A stretch of DNA of 64,000 nt. It comes from Mycobacterium sp. ITM-2016-00316 (GTDB lineage: Bacteria > Actinomycetota > Actinomycetes > Mycobacteriales > Mycobacteriaceae). The DNA lies in contig NZ_CP134398.1 of NCBI RefSeq assembly GCF_002968335.2, forward strand, positions 2,790,001 to 2,854,000. Reading direction: 5' to 3'. The position numbers and the translations under genes were made by a program. Of this stretch, positions 58,069 through 64,000 are shown one piece after another; positions within the stretch are counted from its first letter, which is position 1; every line of letters begins with the position of its first letter. Below the pieces are notes generated by a model. The model had not been told where the DNA came from and did no database searches. It was given only the letters and a program-made list of their open reading frames with translations.

Positions 58069-58938
58069 CTACCGGCCTCGGCGGCGCAGGTATCGCTCGA
58101 ATTCGGCGGCCAGCGCGTCGCCGTCGATCTTGGCGACGGCCTCGTTCATGTCGACCTCGGCGTCGCCGCGTTCCTCGAGGGACTGCACATACTCCGCGAT
58201 CTCCTCGTCCTCGGCGGTCATCTCGGTGACCGCCTCCTCCCATTCCTCGGCCGCGGTGGGCAGGTCGGCCAGCGGAACCTCGATGTCGAGGACATCCTCC
58301 ACCCGGCGCAGCAGCGCCACGGTGGCCTTCGGGTTGGGCGGTTGCGAGACGTAGTGCGGGACGGCCGCCCAGAACGTCACCGCCGGTATACCGGCCTGTA
58401 CGCAGGCGTCCTGGAACACCCCGGCGATACCGGTCGGGCCCTCGTAGCGGGTCTCCTCCAGGCCGAAGAACTTCGCCGAATCCGACGAGTAGGCGGCACC
58501 GGACACCGGCACGGGGCGGGTGTGCGGGGTGTCGGCCAGCAGCGCGCCCAGGATGACGACGGTGTCGACGTTCAGCTTGTCCGCGATGGCTAGCAGCTCG
58601 GCACAGAAGGTGCGCCACCGCATATTGGGTTCGACACCGTGCATCAGCACGATGTCACGGTCGCTGCCGGGTGGGCGGCAGTGCGAGATGCGCATCGACG
58701 GCCACACCAGCTCGCGGGTGACCCCGTCGATCTGCCGGATGACCGGGCGATTGACCTGGTAGTCGTAGTAACTCTCGTCATCGATCTCGACGATGGTTTC
58801 GGCCTCCCAGATGGAGTCCAGGTGTTCCAGTGCTCCGCTGGCCGCGTCGCCGGCGTCGTTCCAGCCCTCGAAAGCGGCCACGACGACTGTGTTCTGCAGG
58901 TCCGGTAGGCCGGGCACGCTCGCATCCGACGGTGTCAC
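58069..58938 (-). CDS. PAC2 family protein
   Basis: A 289-residue protein of the PAC2 (proteasome assembly chaperone 2-like) family common in actinobacteria. Typical segments are VVVAAFEGWNDAGDAASGALEHL (about 19-41), YDYQVNRPVI, DIVLMHGVEPNMRWRTFCAELL, VVILGALLADTPHTRPVPV and EGPTGIAGVFQDACVQAGIPAVTFWAAVPHYVSQPPNPKATVALLRRVED. The acidic C-terminal region is a likely helical tail. The role in bacteria is not established; mycobacteria have proteasomes but a link is not shown here. GTG 58938 lies six bases after a TACGCT -10 (58950-58945), so it is leaderless. Confidence 0.9.
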   Translation of the reverse strand: MTPSDASVPGLPDLQNTVVVAAFEGWNDAGDAASGALEHLDSIWEAETIVEIDDESYYDYQVNRPVIRQIDGVTRELVWPSMRISHCRPPGSDRDIVLMHGVEPNMRWRTFCAELLAIADKLNVDTVVILGALLADTPHTRPVPVSGAAYSSDSAKFFGLEETRYEGPTGIAGVFQDACVQAGIPAVTFWAAVPHYVSQPPNPKATVALLRRVEDVLDIEVPLADLPTAAEEWEEAVTEMTAEDEEIAEYVQSLEERGDAEVDMNEAVAKIDGDALAAEFERYLRRRGR

Positions 58939-59134
58939 TCTGCCAGCGTAAGCCCTGTATCGCGGTGATGAGCCGCAGCGCCCCGCACGGCGATTTCATG
59001 GCCGGGTACCCAGCTCCGGAAAGGCCACCGTGTACACATGAAATACGCCTGGGGGCAATCCGGTTGATGGTGTCGACCGCCACATTGCCGACACAGCCAC
59101 GAGATGGCGTCCGAAACTCTGTTGGATGACGACG

Positions 59135-59140
59135 TAGACT
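59135..59140 (+). promoter_or_regulatory. Putative -10 of metH
   Basis: TAGACT is a TANNNT hexamer; seven bases on, a G at 59148 is the expected start point and is also the first base of the riboswitch-like P1 stem. The 58951-59134 part of this gap shows no gene or recognised element. Confidence 0.55.
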
Positions 59141-59147
59141 TTTCACC

Positions 59148-59229
59148 GTCGAGAGGCGTTGCAACGGCTACTCGGGGGGACAGGGTCCCTCCTCGGTATC
59201 CGCCACGCTCGGCAGAGTTAAGGACGCCT
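59148..59229 (+). ncRNA. Candidate S-adenosylhomocysteine (SAH) riboswitch upstream of metH
   Basis: The leader matches the SAH riboswitch layout. P1: GTCGAG (59148-59153) pairs with CTCGGC (59208-59213, one G-U). Directly after it comes the conserved GCGTTGCAA (59156-59164). P2: CGG/CCG and TAC/GTA (59165-59171 with 59196-59202), capped by a GC-rich hairpin (GGGAC/GTCCC, 59177-59189). GCCACGCTCG (59202-59211) resembles the conserved GCCAGGCUCG. Pseudoknot: AGGCGT (59154-59159) pairs with ACGCCT (59224-59229). The known class regulates metH and ahcY and turns genes on with SAH. Confidence 0.68.
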
Positions 59230-59245
59230 TCCGCTACGGAAGGAG
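59227..59245 (+). promoter_or_regulatory. Shine-Dalgarno-sequestering hairpin of metH
   Basis: CCTTCCG (59227-59233) pairs perfectly with CGGAAGG (59237-59243), which contains most of the metH Shine-Dalgarno GGAAGGAG (59238-59245). Its first three bases are shared with the 3' pseudoknot strand of the candidate riboswitch, so the two structures compete. Confidence 0.65.
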
Positions 59246-59251
59246 TGCCCT

Positions 59252-63016
<3,765 letters not shown>

Positions 63017-63029
63017 ACCCCAGCCCAGA

Positions 63030-63833
63030 TCAGTTCGGCGCGAACAGCTCTCGGTTGCCGGCCGCCCACTGTCGCATCGACAGCGCGGGCGCGCCGGTCA
63101 CCTGCTCGACCAGATCGTTGGCGTGCTGCGGCCCGGTGTCGCCATCGAACAGGTCCAGGTACCAGTCCACGCCGTCACCCATCACCGGCCGCAGCAGCGC
63201 GTCGGCTTCGGACCGGTCGCACCGCTGCATCTGCACGGGGGTGCCGAGGCCATCGCCGATCTGACGCGCGATCTCCGCACGGGTGATCGCCTCGGGTCCC
63301 GTCAACTCGTACATCTGGCCCAGGTGCGCGTCCCCCGGGTCGGCCAGCAGGTGTGCGGCCACCCGGGCGATATCGTCCATGGACACCGGTGACTGGACCG
63401 CCTCGGGCGCCACGTCCCGCACCACGCCCGTCGTGATCTGCGGTGCCCACATCGCGAAGTTCTCGCAGAACTCGCCGGGCCCGAGTTGTGTGCTGGGCAC
63501 CGGGGTGGCGGAGATCCTGTCGGCGTGTTCCTGCCAGTGTGCGGCACCGGACAGCGCCACCACATAGCTGACCCGGGCCGCGGCGATCATCTCGCAGGTG
63601 ATGCCGATGGTGCGTGGGAACGGCGCCAGGTAGATCTGGTCGACATCGGCGAGCGCGGGCGACAAGGTCTCGGGCCTGCCCAGAAATCCTGTGACCACTT
63701 CCACACCCGCGGGCAGATTCGCCTTCGCCGGGTCCGATGTCAGGGCACGGATATCCGAGACACCCAGGTCCAGAAGTCGATCCACGACCCTGCGGCCGAT
63801 ATTGCCGGTGGCACCCGTCACAAGAACCGTCAT
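63030..63833 (-). CDS. NmrA-like NAD(P)-binding protein
   Basis: A 267-residue atypical SDR of the NmrA/NAD(P)H-binding type: GATGNIGRRVVDRLL (Rossmann motif TGATGNIG, residues 5-12), followed by DQIYLAPFP and VVALSGAAHWQEH; no YxxxK catalytic motif is evident. Members sense NADP or act as quinone or isoflavone-type reductases; substrate unknown. The start ATG 63833 is used; the opening to 63998 overlaps the divergent HAD gene. Convergent with metH, 13 bases apart. Confidence 0.85.
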   Translation of the reverse strand: MTVLVTGATGNIGRRVVDRLLDLGVSDIRALTSDPAKANLPAGVEVVTGFLGRPETLSPALADVDQIYLAPFPRTIGITCEMIAAARVSYVVALSGAAHWQEHADRISATPVPSTQLGPGEFCENFAMWAPQITTGVVRDVAPEAVQSPVSMDDIARVAAHLLADPGDAHLGQMYELTGPEAITRAEIARQIGDGLGTPVQMQRCDRSEADALLRPVMGDGVDWYLDLFDGDTGPQHANDLVEQVTGAPALSMRQWAAGNRELFAPN

Positions 63834-63895
63834 GACGACCACGCTAGCCGGGCCCGCCGACAGCCTCGGGTTTTCAGGCCCACCGCGATCGGTGA

Positions 63896-63901
63896 GACAA
63901 T
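63896..63901 (+). promoter_or_regulatory. Putative -10 of the leaderless HAD gene
   Basis: GACAAT lies seven bases before ATG 63909, the same element and spacing class as before hisD and the methyltransferase. Confidence 0.4.
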
Positions 63902-63908
63902 CGGGGAC

Positions 63909-64000
63909 ATGCGTGCAGTGCTGTGGGATATGGACGGCACCCTCGTCGACTCCGAAAAGCTTTGGGATATCGGCCTCCAGGAGTTCTACCGCCGACACGG
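63909..64000 (+). CDS. HAD-superfamily phosphatase (3' end outside window)
   Basis: Only about 30 codons are visible: MRAVLWDMDGTLVDSEKLW, with the HAD motif I DMDGT (nucleophile Asp and acid/base Asp) and an S-E-K cap start typical of phosphoglycolate phosphatase or beta-phosphoglucomutase-like members. The gene continues beyond the window. HAD hydrolases occur next to metH and hisE/hisG in mycobacteria, but the substrate cannot be judged from this fragment. Confidence 0.85.
   Translation, partial: MRAVLWDMDGTLVDSEKLWDIGLQEFYRRH

Noticed and set aside
58939..59251. Cobalamin or SAM-IV riboswitch before metH
   Set aside because: No B12 box (GCCACTG-like with the preceding core) and no SAM-IV core; the fold fits the SAH class instead.

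Overview
The window is GC-rich, gene-dense DNA from a mycobacterium, most likely a fast-growing Mycolicibacterium. The evidence is the mycobacterial gene content (mshC of mycothiol synthesis, PriA-type hisA, a 13E12/DUF222 HNH gene, bsaP beside bioB, an Lgt with an acidic tail), frequent GTG/TTG starts, and many start codons only 6-7 bases after a -10 hexamer (leaderless mRNAs). Two long stretches follow, from memory, the gene order of Mycobacterium tuberculosis: bioD to lgt (about 1-30.4 kb) and the M20 peptidase to metH (about 45.4-63 kb, inverted relative to numbering in that genome). Between them lies a block not found at that place in M. tuberculosis, holding nitrate assimilation genes, ilvD and a UvrA-like ABC protein.

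Layout. 1-5 kb: end of bioD, a 2H phosphoesterase, a 13E12-family HNH gene, a TetR regulator of BioQ type, bioB, bsaP and a DUF2567 membrane protein. 5-7.5 kb: a TupA-like ATP-grasp protein and a secretory-type lipase. 7.5-11.8 kb: the NAD regulator nrtR divergent from nadABC. 11.8-12.9 kb: LysE exporter and deazaflavin-dependent oxidoreductase. 12.9-19.4 kb: hisDCBHA-impA-hisFI. 19.4-22 kb: an inserted DNA methyltransferase/putative restriction nuclease pair. 22-23.3 kb: ABC ATPase and peroxiredoxin. 23.3-30.5 kb: trpE, a trp-associated membrane protein, trpCBA and lgt with a repetitive acidic tail. 30.7-39.9 kb: nirBD, a small conserved protein, a nitrate transporter and a fused nitrate reductase. 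39.9-45.2 kb: ilvD, an MmyB-like regulator and a UvrA-like ATPase. 45.2 kb: tRNA-Leu(GAG). 45.4-58.9 kb: M20 peptidase, PEBP protein, pyrD, a lipoprotein, uppP, a histidine phosphatase, DUF3090/SCO1664 proteins, cysQ, mshC, an SDR, a frameshifted DUF1254 gene and a PAC2 protein. 59-64 kb: metH behind a structured leader, an NmrA-like protein and the start of a HAD phosphatase.

The most interesting signals are regulatory. The 13E12 HNH gene and the methyltransferase of the inserted restriction-modification pair both carry an exact TTGTCGGTG followed at 8 bases by a -10 hexamer, the signature of the mycobacterial LexA-independent DNA-damage promoter (RecA-NDp, PafBC-dependent); the HNH gene also has a perfect LexA box laid over the same -10. 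The metH leader folds like an S-adenosylhomocysteine riboswitch (stem, pseudoknot, conserved loops) whose pseudoknot strand overlaps an anti-Shine-Dalgarno hairpin, which gives a plausible ON-switch. Biotin and NAD loci each have a divergent regulator with a palindromic operator on the promoter.

No rRNA, CRISPR array, complete insertion sequence or prophage was seen. All calls were made by reading; no database search was possible, and start sites are choices argued from ribosome binding sites, promoters and remembered homologues.
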